In this document: positions 31,694 to 49,088 of the stretch, piece by piece | How the letters are laid out: each line of letters opens with the position of its first letter | Position numbering within the stretch: position 1 is the stretch's first letter | Source: Dreissena polymorpha | Lineage: Eukaryota; Mollusca; Bivalvia; Myida; Dreissenidae | Direction: 5' to 3' | Assembly: GCF_020536995.1 (NCBI RefSeq) | Contig: NC_068355.1 | Location: forward strand, 123,791,537 to 123,855,536 | Length of the DNA: 64,000 bases | Translations under genes and position numbers: made by a program | Notes under the pieces: model-generated | Databases searched by the model: none | What the model was told of the DNA's origin: nothing | What the model saw: only the letters and a program-made list of their open reading frames with translations

Positions 31694-32984
31694 ATGCCCC
31701 CCTTCGAAGAAGAGGGGGTATATTGCTTTGCTCATGTCGGTCTGTTGGTCCGTCCACCAGGTGGTTTCCGGATGATAACTCAAGAACGCTTGGGCCTAGG
31801 ATCATGAAACTTCATAGGTACATTGATCATGACTCGCAGATGACCCCTATTGATTTTGAGGTCACTAGGTCAAAGGTCAGGGTCACGGTGATCCAAAATA
31901 GTAAAATGGTTTCCGGATGATAACTCAAGAACGCTTAGGCCTAGGATCATGAAACTTCATAGGTAGATTGATCATTACTCGCATATAACCCCTATTGATT
32001 TTCAGGTCACTAGGTCAAAGGTCAAGGTCACAGTGACCCGAAATAGTAAAATGGTTTCCGGATGATAACTCAAGAACGCTTATGTCTAGGATCATGAAAC
32101 TTCGTAGGTAGATTGATAATGGCTGGCAGATGACCCCTATTGATTTTCAGGTCACTAGGTCAAAGGTCAAGGTCACGGTGACCCGAAATAGTAAAATGGT
32201 TTCCGGATGATAACTCAAGAACGCTTATGCCTAGGATCATGAAACTTCATAGGTACATTGATCATGACTCGCAGATGACCCCTATTGATTTTCAGGTCAC
32301 AAGGTCAAGGTCACGGTGACCCGAAATAGTAAAATGGTTTCCGGATGATAACTCAAAAACGCTTATGCCTGGGATCATGAAACTTGATAGGTAGATTGAT
32401 CATGACTCGCCGTTGACCCCTATATATTTTCAGGTCACTATATCAAAGGTCAAGGTCACAGTGACCTGAAATAGTAAAATGGTTTCCGAATAATAACTCA
32501 AGAACGCTAATGGCTACGATCATAAAACTTTATAGGTACATTGATTATGACTCGCAGATGACCCCTATTGATTTTGAGGTCACTAGGTCAAATGTCAAGG
32601 AAGGTCATGGTGACCCGAAATAGTAAAAGGGTTTCTGGATGATAACTCAAGAACGCTTATGCCTAGGATCATGAAACTTCATAGGTACATTGATCATGAC
32701 TCGCAGATGACCCCTATCCATTTTGAGGTCACTAGGTCAAAGGTCAAGTTCACATTGACCCGAAATAGTAAAATGGTTTCCGGATTATAACTGAAGAACG
32801 CTTATTCCTAGGATCATGAAACTTGATAGGTAGATTGATCATGACTCGCAGATGACCCCTATTGATTTTCAGGTCACTAGGTCAAAGGTCAAGGTCACAG
32901 TGACAAACAACATATTCACGCAATGGCTGTCACTACAACGGAGAGCCCATATGGGGGGCATGCATGTTTTACAAACAGCCCTTG
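31694..32984 (+). mobile_element. Helentron-like element with eight ~147 bp monomers rich in AGGTCA
   Basis: The 5' end ATGCCCCCCTTCGAAG folds with AGAGGGGG. About eight monomers follow, starting near GGTTTCCGGATGATAACTC. The inverse motif GGGGGGCAT recurs near 32952, then the 3' end runs to AACAGCCCTTG before a T run. Each monomer holds GGTCACTAGGTCAAAGGTCA followed by AGGTCAC. No protein-coding gene. Confidence 0.85.
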
Positions 32985-33124
32985 TTTTTTTCGATGTCAT
33001 AGTAGTTTGGAATAAATTTAAGGTAGGCCAAGAGATATGCCCAATAAATTTCAATCTTAAGTGTCTATAATTGTCACAACAAAGTAGGACGTGATACTCA
33101 GATTCAACAACAGATTTAACATAA

Positions 33125-33500
33125 AAATCTACTTAATAAACATAAAGATACCATCAAAACATTGTGTACAAATCTACTCAATAAACGGTATAATAATATA
33201 CACAGGTACTTACATTTACACAACACACATTTATTTGCAAGCAATATTACACCAAAAATAAATATTTGCATATAAAACATAAAGATACAATCAAATACAA
33301 ATCTACTCAATAAACGGCATAATAATATACATACCTTTACACAACTACACATACATTTATTTGCAAGCAATATTACACCAAAAATAAATATTTGCATATA
33401 AAACATAATATACTCTATAAACGGTACCATTATATACTTACCTTTACGCACCACATACATTTATTTCCAAACAATATTACACCAAAAATAAATGCTTACA
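33125..33500. repeat. Tandem repeat, about three ~125 bp units
   Basis: Three diverged units share AATCTACTCAATAAACGG, ATTTATTTGCAAGCAATATT and ACACCAAAAATAAATATTTG. They lie just downstream of the MULE-derived gene on its strand. The repeated TTTATT on plus could offer poly(A) signals to it. Confidence 0.8.
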
Positions 33501-33545
33501 ACTATGAACACAACAACACATCTGTCTATTAAATTTCCATTTTTT

Positions 33546-33878
33546 TCACACATCGTCGTCGTGGATTGGGTCATGTGTTGAATCGGGTCCAAAGCCTGAG
33601 ATTTTGCTGCCTCGCCTCAGAAGTTGAGTGGTGGTGATTTCATCGTCCTCATATTTGTCCCAGGTGTCGAATAGTTTTCCGTGGACGTCCTTGTATTTCT
33701 TTTTACCGATACGGGCAAGCGCGTGCTCCGACACTAGACGAATCGTCAAGTCCACTGTCGCCGCCTCACGTCGTAGAAGGGGGACGAGCATGTAGAATCC
33801 TAAGTCAGCACGCCCGGCTCGCGTATTGATTCTTCGGTACCAGCCTGAAATAATGAGCAAAGTTTATGAACAATAGTG

Positions 33879-33970
<92 letters not shown>

Positions 33971-34123
33971 CATAAATTGTTCACTGAATAAAAGCATACC
34001 TTCAACATCGTTGTTAGTCCTAATTGTTTGTCTATAGACGCGCCAGTTCTCCGACTTCCACATGGATCCCCGGATACACGTGCGCTCAACGTAATTGACG
34101 ACATTCAGAAGAGGACCGCCAAC
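33546..34123 (-). CDS. C-terminal two exons of a MULE-transposase-derived protein (partial)
   Basis: Minus-strand exons 34000-34123 and 33546-33844 join in phase 1 (acceptors TTATTCCAG and TATTTCAG, donor GAAG|GTATGC) and end at TGA. The 140 residues include WRVYRQTIRTNNDVEGWYRR, LGFYMLVPLLRREA and DEITTTQLLRRGSK. This resembles the C-terminal part of MULE-type transposase-domain proteins common in molluscs (recalled, not searched). An (AT)n tract fills the intron. No upstream exon with the catalytic domain was found before the LIM gene on the other strand. It is therefore either a gene with a long intron or a stranded fragment. It is read as a domesticated or ordinary DNA-transposon gene remnant. 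Confidence 0.72.
33880..33969. repeat. (AT)n microsatellite in intron
   Basis: About 90 bp of AT repeat. It takes up most of the 155 bp intron of the MULE-derived gene. Confidence 0.95.
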
Positions 34124-35962
34124 CTGGAATAAGCAAAATTTATGACATATGCGTACAGTACATTTTAGCACACTTAAAGGCGTGTGTCGCTAATTGATTG
34201 TTTGCAATGCACTAATTAATATGTTTGCACTATCAAGTAATCAATAATTGAAATATCTTATAATCGTAGATTGGTAGTCGATAGGGTGTGGACGTGTTTT
34301 CATTTGCTCTACAAATATGTGTTTTATTCATATATTACGCGCACATAAAAAGTTGATATTATGGTAGAAAAAAGGATAATATGCAAAGTGTACTGCACGT
34401 GTTACATTTTTCGTATAAAATCAACAGCAAAGACAAAAAAGTTACTTTTCAAAGCATATTTATTAAATGCATAGGACATTAATTATTGCCTGTTACATGT
34501 GAATATATTTCTATTTTAATATAAAATAAAACTGACAAAAGCTTACAGTTTTAGCTGGTAGTACAATTACGTAAATAAATACGCTTCATTAAAACAAACA
34601 GTACGCTGTTTAACCTAAGTCAAACATAAATCATTTAAATAATATATACAATTAAAACCATCATTTGTTACAAAACTCAACTCAATAACGCTAAAAAATA
34701 ACATAAAGAAGCATATATCCCAATATATTTATTAACAACATCATATTCAATTGCAATATCATTTTATTCTATACAATATATCAGTGCGACGAAACCTCCT
34801 CTGCCATCCTTCACAATATCAGTGTGACGAAACTGCATTGTGACGAAACCTCCACGTTTTTTTGCAAAATACTTTTATTTATGTTAAGATTTATAGTTTT
34901 ATTTGAATTGAATACAAAAAGCCTATCATTGTTAAGCCGATTAATGTTTTTGTTGACGTGTGTCAATGTTTACAACTGTTTCTTTTTTCGAAAGCAAAAT
35001 AAGGTCACGTTATGTACGCAACGTTTTTGTGAAGACAGAAAAAAAGTGCAGACGAATTGTTTCTTGAATTTTGCAGATTTTGTTTGGTAAACATAATGTT
35101 CATTGATGTAATATTTTAGTATTATGTGTCCCTATCAAAAGTAAGAATGCTCAGAAACCGAATTGATGCGTACCATATAAAATACGAGTTCAATGAAAAT
35201 GATCTACAATGCGTCAGAGTGGGCATAAATCAGCTGTAATAGTGAGCTTTTAAGTTTATAAATGAACTTCACACATGTCATATCTCGACATCTTTGTACA
35301 GCACCATGTCATATCATTTTTTCATCAACACGTTGTATGTATAGTCGAATTTTTCCACCAATACGAACTTTTTTAAGAAACCCTGGCGGATATGTTACTC
35401 GGGGACATTGGTTAACATAATTGTCGGTGAAAAAACTTTTACACTGGCATACCTTTAAAGAAATTTTTAAATAAAGTGCTAAATATGGGACAAATCCCTG
35501 CATCGTCGACTTTAAATAGCCATATTTCAATAAATCCTGTATATTAATAACCAGGATTTTTCTAACATACATGGTAATACCTTCTTTGCATGCCCCAAAA
35601 TATATCTTATTTCAAAAATGCCTTTAAACAATTATAGAACTGGATTTACTTATCCTACCGAAATTCTTTGAAATATATCGGCTACATCTCCTAGCATGTC
35701 CAACTTCTCACAGCATGTCGGGTTTCCGGGGGTGTTATTGTTGCCCTTGCAATTTATAAGATTGAATCTGATGTCTCATTAAAATTCAACGATTACCATA
35801 ATTACAACGGGAACTCATAGTCAAGAGACTTGTCTGAATAAGATAATTGAACGAGTTGATCTTGACTTGTGTGTGTCTGATTGTAATGCATTCAAACCCT
35901 CAACATTAAACCACTGTAGGTAGAAGATATCCCGTACATAACACCAACTATCATCCATCACC
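34124..35962. other. Nothing recognised; probable upstream region of LIM gene 2
   Basis: AT-rich, with no domain-bearing frame. A small local repeat occurs near 34785-34850 (GTGACGAAACC occurs repeatedly). Confidence 0.5.
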
Positions 35963-40218
<4,256 letters not shown>

Positions 40219-40486
40219 GTAAGAATGCATGGGGGATAGAAGCTGACACGTGGTCTACGAACTTGTCTTTCGCATGATTATTAAATAGTGGAAATCTACA
40301 AGTATCAGGTATTTAATACTCATACCGGGCACCGAAAGGGTCATGTTTGACTCTTTTTCCCATAGCGCCTTTTAGAGGATATAAATAATCGACATAAACT
40401 CACAGACACAGATTTTATCTTCTGTAGTAATGGAGATATTACGTTACCATAGTGCAGTTAAAACATGAATGATTCAACTAACTCAC

Positions 40487-40640
40487 TCGCGACATTCATT
40501 GTCACTAACAAAATCATTAGATTTATTAAGGCTACATATTACAACAACAACTGCAAAAAACGTTTGTCGCAATCGCGACATTCATTGTCACTTACAAAAT
40601 CATTAGATTTAATTAGGCTAAGTATTTCAACAAAAAACTG
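40487..40640. repeat. Direct repeat, two ~78 bp units
   Basis: CGCGACATTCATTGTCACT and AAAATCATTAGATTTA occur in both units, which lie directly head to tail. Confidence 0.85.
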
Positions 40641-40849
40641 CTAAAGCTTGTTTAAGTTAAATAAAGTTATAGACTTGTTTCGGAATCGAACATTCCTTAC
40701 CGGAGACTTTGCGCGCACGGATGATCTCTGGATATGTTAGAAGACATTTGCTTAAATATTTAACAAGACCGACCTTTCCTGTTCTTTTTGTGGTCGTAGT
40801 TAAAAGTCTCTGGTTTAAATGGACATACATGCTAGTAAATGTAAAGTTT

Positions 40850-41830
40850 ATGTAAGGGACTGCACTCGTTGTCAAAACCTGTGATACAATGTGAAATACA
40901 AATGGAGTGCTGGAATAAGCACGATTGCTATTAATGTAACTGAATACATACCTATAGAAGAAGTTGTTGCCATACCAACACAATATATATGTAATAACCA
41001 TTGCAAACACAAACTCTTAGAGCAATAAAAAGTAAACGGATGAATTTGAAAGCCTTTAATCAATTGGTTGAAAGAGAACAGCTGTGATTTCTTGTAAGTT
41101 GTTGCGGTTTCTCTTAATCTCGGATATACATTCAATCCTCTGCATGATGGCCATCAATCAGAAGCGTACGCATTTAGAGGAAACTCAATGTAAGTCGCGT
41201 TCTGAGAAAACTGGGCATAATGCATGTGTGTAAAGTGTCGTCACAGATTAGCCTGTGCAGTCCGCACAGGCTAATCAGGGACGACACTTTCCGCTTTTAT
41301 GACATTTTTCTTTTAAATGAAGTCTCTTCTTAGCAAAAATCCAATTTAGGCTTAAAGTGTCGTCCCTGATTAGCCTGTGCGGACTGCACAGGCTAATCTG
41401 GTACGACATTTTACGCACATGCATTATGCCCAGTTTTCTCAGAACGCGACTCAAATGAAAGTGCTTACAAGCGATACAAGATTTAATAGTTGCAAGCGCC
41501 AAAACAATAACTCCAGATTTTTCAAAAGCCTACAGAATCTTTTATAAGTTAACTGTAATGTTCTATGTCTATCGTTTTGTAAGTCGCAATATCAATAAAA
41601 ACACTATAATATAGTGAATAAAATGTGTCTCGGATTTTGAAATTAAATGTCCATCAAGACTTCATCAAATGAGTTCCATAAATAGCACGGGCCAACACCC
41701 ATATGTTACACGTTCCGTTTTTTACGGTTTACAAAGAAATATATTAAATTGGGGCTTAGTGTTCATTATGATTTTCGTATGCATATGTGTAGATACTACA
41801 ATTCCAAACATACAAAGCTGAAATGTGACA
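40850..41830. repeat. Segmental duplication, unit 1
   Basis: Shares a diverged but collinear sequence with 42470-42660 plus 46087-46640: for example TGAAATACAAATGGA, GAAGAAGT-GTTGCCATACC, GAACAGCTGTGA and ATATCAATAAA-ACA. An FB1 copy (41190-41455) is inserted in this unit only. No coding content seen. Confidence 0.7.
41190..41455. repeat. FB1 foldback element with best-preserved ends
   Basis: Ends TCGCGTTCTGAGAAAACTGG and, inverted, CCAGTTTTCTCAGAACGCGA. Both internal hairpins intact. Because the matching segment in unit 2 lacks it, this is an insertion later than the segmental duplication. Confidence 0.9.
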
Positions 41831-42661
41831 CATCTTCATAAAGACATCTGTAATTACTTAACATGCTGAAATAGCAAACACGTTTCGATTTATTTCACTC
41901 TGCAATAATAAACATATAGAATTCAATTAGTGACAATAGAAATGTTTTTGAGAAATTATTGAATCACCTCCTTTACACGTTGTAATTTATTGCACAGTTC
42001 TTTACGGTGTTTTTGTGGCTTAAAGCCACATTCGGTCCGGGGCCGACCGAGTCGCCCAGGTGGATTTCGTATTATTTTCTAATACTTGTACCACCCGAAC
42101 AGTTAATGTAAGGATACCGCTTTTAAATTAGCGATGGTTTATATAGCTGTACTAATAATACATTGGCAGGCATACAACTATGTCTCGTGTCCTATCATTA
42201 AAATAACTTTTAATGTCTATATCGTTATTAATTGAATGAAGGTATATGTGTCTTTCACAAATAGAATAGTTATTTATCGATATTTAATAACATTCGTATG
42301 ATTCTTTTTAGTACTTAGTAAATAATCCGTTTTAAGGATTGTATTTAATCTAAATAATGCATTTAAGTTGTGATCTATTTTAAGTTCAGGAAGCATATCA
42401 CTGTATAATTTCTGTCGTAAGCAGTTGACTCCCTTGAAAACGATGCAAGTTTGCAACAGTGGAAGAAAACACTTGTGAGGCATTATGAAATACAAATGGA
42501 TTGCCAAATACGCGCTAGTGCTATTTATTCAATATAACTGAATAGAAGAAGTCGTTGCCATACCAACATCATTAATATGAAATAACCACTGCAAGCACAC
42601 GCGATATAAGCAATACAAATTTATTTAAATATACGAATATCATGTTTTTGTACGCCTTTTT

Positions 42662-45600
42662 AGCTCACCTGAGCACAACGTGCTCATGGTGAGCTTGTGT
42701 GATCGCCTTTTTTCCTTTGTCCGTTGTGCGACGTCAGCATTTGCCTTGTTCACTCTCTAGAGGCCGCATTTATTGTCCAATCTTCATTAAATTTGGTCAG
42801 AAGATTGGTCTTAATGATATCTTGGATGAGTTCGAAAATGGTTACGTTTGCTTGAAAAGCATGGCTGCCAAGGGGCGGGGCATTTTTCCTTATATGGCTA
42901 CAGTAAAATCTTGTTAACACTCTATAAAGACCACATTTATTGCCCAATCTTCATGAAATTTGGTCAGAAGATTAATCCCAATAATATCTTGGACGAGTTC
43001 GAAAATGATGCCGGTGGGTTGAAAAACATGGCCGCCCGGGGGCGGGGCATTTTTTCATATATGACTATAGTAAAACCTTGTTAACACTCTAGTTATGTTA
43101 TAAAGTGCTGCTTTAATGTATTCTTACAATGAAGACAATGTTAAGTTTATATCCTTCCTATTTTGCCTATTAAACTTGAAATAATCTATAGATTCTTAAA
43201 ATTAAATAACACCATTAATTCATAACCTCTTTAAAATTATTTATTTAATTCAGTAGCCCAATCTTCATGAACTTTGGTCAGAACATTTGTTTCCTGTGTA
43301 GTAAAGTTTGGTTTTATTATGTCATTATTATGTACCATTAACTGAATTATTTAATTTTTCATAACACATAATTTTCATAATTAACATAACTGTTTTAGCC
43401 ATTATTACTTATGGTAAGCCTATCAACTAAGAGATAGCTGAAAGAAAGACAACATGTACACAATTTTGCAGTATCTATCTCCCTTGTTTAACCTGCTGAG
43501 TCATGTTTCCCAATCTATTTTTACTTCTGCTCTAGAATTTGTTAGACCCCTTGGTTTCAAAACACTTAAAGGGTAAATACTTCAAAATGCATATTTTTTC
43601 GGCGTAAGCTGTATTAAGCCAGCTTTTCACCTCTCCTGACCTTTGTAAGTGTCCAATAAATTCAAATAAAATTTCCCGCGGCTAGGTACGAATGAATACA
43701 CTTCATTTATTCCATTGGCTGAATTGAGTATTCCACCAGAAAATTGGAAACATATCCGCGTCTTTGTAACACTGTTTTACTGCATGAAACAATTTTATTT
43801 CTAATGAGAAGGCTTACTAGAACAGTTTTACACTCAATTCTCGACATCAATACAGTTTGTGCGTGCATCTTTTATTTTCAGAGCAACGCATTTATATTTA
43901 AAGGCTATGTTCTCATATTTAGTACGTACTTCCATATTCTTGTCAACATGTTAACATGTAAAAGTATAAGAGCAGTGGAAGCGAGGCCTCACTTTAATAC
44001 ATTGCATTTCAACCCGGGTCAATTCGCGGCCAGTGTATGAATGTCAGAGTTTATATACAGGTCATCACCGGAGTTCGCGGCCAGTAAAATAATAGTGATA
44101 TAATAAATACGCTTTCCGTGAACTAGGTGACCTGGAATTTTCTTTAGACCAGAAATATGTAGATTCTTAATGTGTTTTCAACAATACAATGATAAATATT
44201 ATTTTTGATTAATTTAACAATAATTATTCCACCATATTGACCAATGTATTAAGCATGAGCGCGATGATTATATACTGTTAGTAATCGAATCAAATAGCAA
44301 TGCCCGACAAACCACTAAAACAGGTTTGTTCGAAGAACGCGCCTATAAATACGGATACTTCTCGTGTGGCCGGTTGACTCGTATGTTTTAATTTCACTTC
44401 CATTCTTCTTTTGGTTTTCTGTTTTGTATCTATTGGTTTATGACCAGCAATATGTAATAATGTAAAATAAGCCGCGAAAACTCCGCGTAACATCCCGTAC
44501 TGCGTGTGATGCAGCTAAGAACTGCACAGAAAAAAAGACATTCGCTATCCTTGATCTCATTCATTGAATTATCAACGCCGTATATCTTTTTTAAAGATAT
44601 TTCTTGTCTAGTATAATGACATTTTGGGCTAATATGTAATTTCTTGTGTAAATCTGTATTTATTGTTTTGTCACATTTGTTATCAGTTTGTAGCAAATTA
44701 ATCCATAATGGGAACTATTACTGATAAGCCATCTCTCAGAAATTCCCTGCAGATATTGATCATTGCAGTGTGTAACTTTTTACCACTCAGCTTTCTTAGC
44801 CAGGTAGTGTCTGATACAGTTAGAAAACCGGCATGAGTTGCCCTGAACAAATTGATAATGACCACAGACTGACAGAATCATGATTCCTAGGTACTTAATT
44901 ACCCTCTCACTGTACTCTATGCCATATGTTAATATCAGTGGTCAGTAATACAAGCTAGTTGAAGTGTTTGATATATTTTATTTCACAGAAGGAGTATTAA
45001 ATGCATGTTTTTAAAAATCAACAAAAACGTGTAATTTAAATGGGAACTTCATATCAAAACAAGATTCCATAATAATTTACTCTATATCATCATATTTAAG
45101 ATATGTTAACACATATCAAATGGATACGCTATGAAAACAATAAAGAAATAATTTCAATTATAAGTTTCTGGAGATAGAAATCAGAATCAGAATAACCTTC
45201 AAAGTCAATATTTACCTTTCTTATTTGCAGAGTTCATTTATCAAGATTTAATCATTTTCAGGCTTTATGTATTAAAACGATGTCAGAAAATTGAAAATAA
45301 AACGGTAATGACTGATACACAATATTAATGAAATGAAATATAAAATCGATACATTTTCATATTTCTAAATTGTTTAGTGTACTGTTGAATAATATGTTTA
45401 TAAAATTATACTTAAGTAAACGGCAATACCTTTAGTTAATTGAATTACAACCAATCAGCGGTGTCATCCTGACCGGAATAAAATATATAAATATTTCCGC
45501 ATTACATAAGTGCTCACAAAGTAACATAACCCGTAACCATCCCGTGACCGTTTCACTTGCGTAAGCAAACGAGACCGCAATACCACACCTGGATACGACA

Positions 45601-46086
45601 GTTGAGTTCGAAAATGGTGTGGATCGGTAAAAAAACATGGCCGCCAGGGTAAGGTATTTTTCCTTATATTTATATAGTTAAAAAGCTTGTGAACACTCTA
45701 GAAGTCACATTTTTTGCCTAATCATCATGAAATTTTGTCAAAACATTAGCTATGTGGATGTCTCGGACGAGTTTGAAAATGGTCGTGATAAGTGGAAAAA
45801 CATGGGCACCAGGTGGTGGGGCAGTTTTCTTTATATGTATAAAGTGAAAACATGTGAACAGTCTAGAAGACACATTATCTTCATGAAATTTGGACATATC
45901 TTGGAAGAGTTCAAAAATGGTTCAGGTCTGTTAAAAAAAACATGGCCGCCAGGGGACCATTTGTTGTTCATTCTTCATGAAACTTGGTTAGAACATTATT
46001 GTGTTTCATTGATATCTTGGGCTGCAAACAACAGGTCAATTCTTTTTATCTCAGGTGAGCGACTTTGGGCCTTTCAGGTCCTCTTG
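42662..46086 (+). mobile_element. Helentron-like element, AGCTCACC family, copy 1
   Basis: The 5' end AGCTCACCTGAGCAC folds with GTGCTCATGGTGAGCT. Diverged monomers carry CTTCATGAAATTTGG and AACATGGCCGCC. The 3' end shows AGGTGAGC, the hairpin GGGCCTTTCAGGTCC and TCTTG before T. The middle 43090-45600 lacks monomers and includes another Helentron-like copy (43599-44606), so this copy is nested or rearranged. Confidence 0.72.
43599..44606 (+). mobile_element. Helentron-like element, copy 2 (uninterrupted)
   Basis: 1008 bp collinear with 15251-16772 minus its MITE. Begins TCGGCGTAAGCTG and ends AACGCCG, the same AT hairpin and TTCTTG before T. Position 44250-44251 is the empty TA site for the MITE at 15968. 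No coding capacity. Confidence 0.85.
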
Positions 46087-46640
46087 TTTATTAATTGCTA
46101 CGAAAGCGAACAGCTGTGACTTCTTGAAAGTTATTTCGGTTTCTCGCATTCTCTGATACACATTCAACCCTCTGCATAAATCAGAAACATACGTCATTGC
46201 AGGAAACTCAGTATGAGAGTGCTTGAAAACGACCAGAAAAGATTTAAAAGTTGCAAATAAGTGCTAAAGCAATATTTCAAGATTTCTCACAAACATACTT
46301 ACAGAATCATGTACAATTATCTTTTTGTTAAAGTCACAATGTCTGTCGCAGTGAATATCAATAAACACATAACATAATATACTGAATAAAATGGGTCTAA
46401 GAAATTTTGAAATAAACTGGTAATGGTACTCTGTCTTTACCCCCATTTAAATTTAATCAAAACGTTTCGAAAAATAGCCTTTGTAAACACGCGTATTTTC
46501 TACCCATGCGTTTTACACGTTTTACTTAACATCAGTTAGCTAGGGCCTGTGTTTTTCGTGTGCACTATTATATCCGTTTGCAACTGAGTAGTTACTACAA
46601 TAGTGAAAACTAGAAGCTGAAAATTGGCATATATTCACAA

Positions 46641-47584
46641 AAACGCCATGCAACAAAAAGAATCAAGTGACCTCAAAAGTCAACGTCAGTAGTTATGATG
46701 GAGGTGGATTTGTAAAATCCTTTTATTTTGCTTGCCGTCGAAAGACATGGCCCAAAAGAGAATGCATGGCTTTGGCGTTCCTGGCGTATGTAAAACGTTG
46801 TTTATATGTTCTTTTTTTCTCAGTTTGATACTGACTGTCTCTTCATTATGAAATTTGTGTAGAATGTCATCGGAACCTAATAAAACATACTTATGTAGAT
46901 AAAAAGAACAAGAAAAAGCCAGACTCAGTTAAAGGGTATATTCCAAATAACTTACCCGGGTCCCTGAAGTTCAACGGACTTGTTTTCTCTCAGTTGTGCT
47001 ACTGACGTAGACTTGTTGAGTCGCGTGATTAGTTTTGTTCATACCCAGTATTGAAGAATGCATCTGAAGGACAGTTCTATATTTTTAAAAACTGCATGTG
47101 TAAGATTAAATATATAAATACATATATATGTGAGAGCTATCATACGAATCCGATAATATCGGGTTCGCATACTTCAGATTTAAGTAAATATAACAAACAA
47201 AACCTCCAAGACCTATAAATGTGACCTGAAATAAGCAGAACGGTGCCCCTTTTACTAAAAAATAATATACTTAAAAGGTTAACGTCAAAGAACTTTAGAA
47301 CTCTGAAAATCAGTTGATATTAAATGCGACGATATAACTTAAGTTTTAGTTTCATGTGTTGTGTCATTGCCGATTGAATGCTGCATTGCAATGTCGTGTG
47401 TCGCTATAAATGAATAGCGATAGTCATATTTGTTATATGGTAAAGACATTGTTTTCGCGTTAATTTGTCAAAACTATAAATCTACCGTTCAGTTTGTTAC
47501 CTTTTTAACATGCTTAGGTAAATAACCAAATATTGAGTACCTCTATTTAATATATTTCTTGTGGTATACTCTTTAATGTTGTTT
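46641..47584. other. Intergenic, nothing recognised
   Basis: No gene or repeat signature beyond a small imperfect palindrome near 47132-47152 (CCGATAATATCGG). Confidence 0.5.
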
Positions 47585-48669
47585 TCAAAAAGCGTGGGGA
47601 TATTGTGGTTATCTCCGCCGTCTGTCCGGTTGTCCGTCTGACTGTCCGTAGGTCCATCCGTCCGTCCTGGCCACTATCTCCTCCCACACTATACGCACTA
47701 GAACCTTGAACCTTACACACATGGTAGCTATGAGCATATGCACAATATTTGGAATTTTGATCTGACCCCTGGGTCAAAAGTTAAGGGAGTTGGGGCGGGG
47801 CCGGGTCAGAGATTTTCACTCATTTTTAAGGTTATTTTACTATGATTTCTTCATTTCTACACCGATTGTCTTCAAATTGATACCGAACCTCTCTTATGAC
47901 AATACGGTCAATCTCAACTATGCATGGCCCCATTTTAACCCTGGGGCGCCCCGCCCACATAGGCCACACCCACCAAAAATTGCAGCTTTACTATAATTTC
48001 TTCATTTCTACACCAATTCACTTCACATTGATACTGAACCTTTCTTATGACAATACGGTCAATCTCAGCTATGCATGGCCCCATTAACAACCCAGGGGCA
48101 CCCCGCCCACATAGGCCACGCCCACCCAAAATTGCCTTTTACTATAATTTCTTCATTTCTACACCGATTCACTTCAAATTGATACTGAACCTCTCTGATG
48201 ACAATACGGTTAATCTCAACTATGCATGGCCCCATTACCAACCCTGGGGCGCCCCGCCCACATAGGCCGCGCCCACCCAAAATTGCCTTTTACTATAATT
48301 TCTTCATCTCTACACCGATTCACTTTAAATTGATACTGAACCTCTTTTATGACAATACAGTCAATCTCAACTATGCATGGCCCGATTACCAACCCTGGGG
48401 TGCCCCGCCTACATAGGCCACGCCCACTCAAAATTGCCTTTTACTATATTTTCTTCATTTCTACATCGATTTACTTCAAATTGATACTGAACCTCTCTTA
48501 TGACAATACGGTCAATCATAACTATGTATGGCCCCATAACCAACCCTGGGGCACCCCGCCCACATAGGCCACACCCACCCAAAATTGCAGTTTTACTATA
48601 ATTTCTTCATTTCTACACCGATTCACTTCAAATTGATACTGAACCTTTCTTATGACAATACGGTCAATC

Positions 48670-49088
48670 CAGTGCTCCAGCTAGGATTTGAAAAGGGCAG
48701 GGGGGCTTTTTTGTCAAAAGGGCACTTTCGACGCGCAGTATTTTGTCAAAAGGGCACTTTCGACGCGCAGTATTTTGTCAAAAGGGCACGTACGAGCGCG
48801 CGGGTGTTTCTGGAATGCTTCCTATTGCATGTTAATTTATATGTTATAAATAATTGTATTATTCCCATTATTATTAAACCATTCAAATATAATGTCTACA
48901 ATGAGGATTAAAGTAATTACAATCTAATAAGAGATTTATGAATAATCATATGTGTAAAAAAAAAAAAAAAAAATTGTTTTTTGGGGGGGGGAGGGGGGGG
49001 GGGGGCAGGGCGGAGATTCGGGGGGCAGGGCGGAGGTTCGGGAGGGCAGGGCGCGGCGCCCTTCGATTAAGGCCTAGCTGGAGCACTG
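48670..49088. mobile_element. hAT-type MITE with 8 bp target duplication
   Basis: Ends CAGTGCTCCAGCTAGG and its inverse CCTAGCTGGAGCACTG. Flanked by GGTCAATC at 48662-48669 and 49089-49096, where the host monomer has one copy. The 8 bp duplication and CAGTG start are hAT hallmarks. Inside are three ~35 bp units with GTCAAAAGGGCACTTTCGAC and a poly-A/poly-G stretch. Confidence 0.92.

Larger units (their letters stand above)
42009..46640. repeat. Segmental duplication, unit 2 (interrupted)
   Basis: 42009-42661 and 46087-46640 together correspond to unit 1 and, in the first part (GTGGCTTAAAGCCAC, GAGTCGCCCAGGTGG, GTCGTAAGCAGTT-CTC-CTTGAAAAC), to 51134-51600. A Helentron-like element at 42662-46086 splits it. 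Confidence 0.65.

Noticed and set aside
31694-32984. CRISPR-like regular repeats
   Set aside because: The units are head-to-tail monomers without unique spacers, in a eukaryotic sequence with Helentron-like ends. The same holds for the arrays at 13547, 47585 and 49492.
43744-44040. 98-codon plus-strand frame
   Set aside because: It lies wholly inside a non-autonomous Helentron-like copy. The homologous copy at 15251-16772 does not keep it open.
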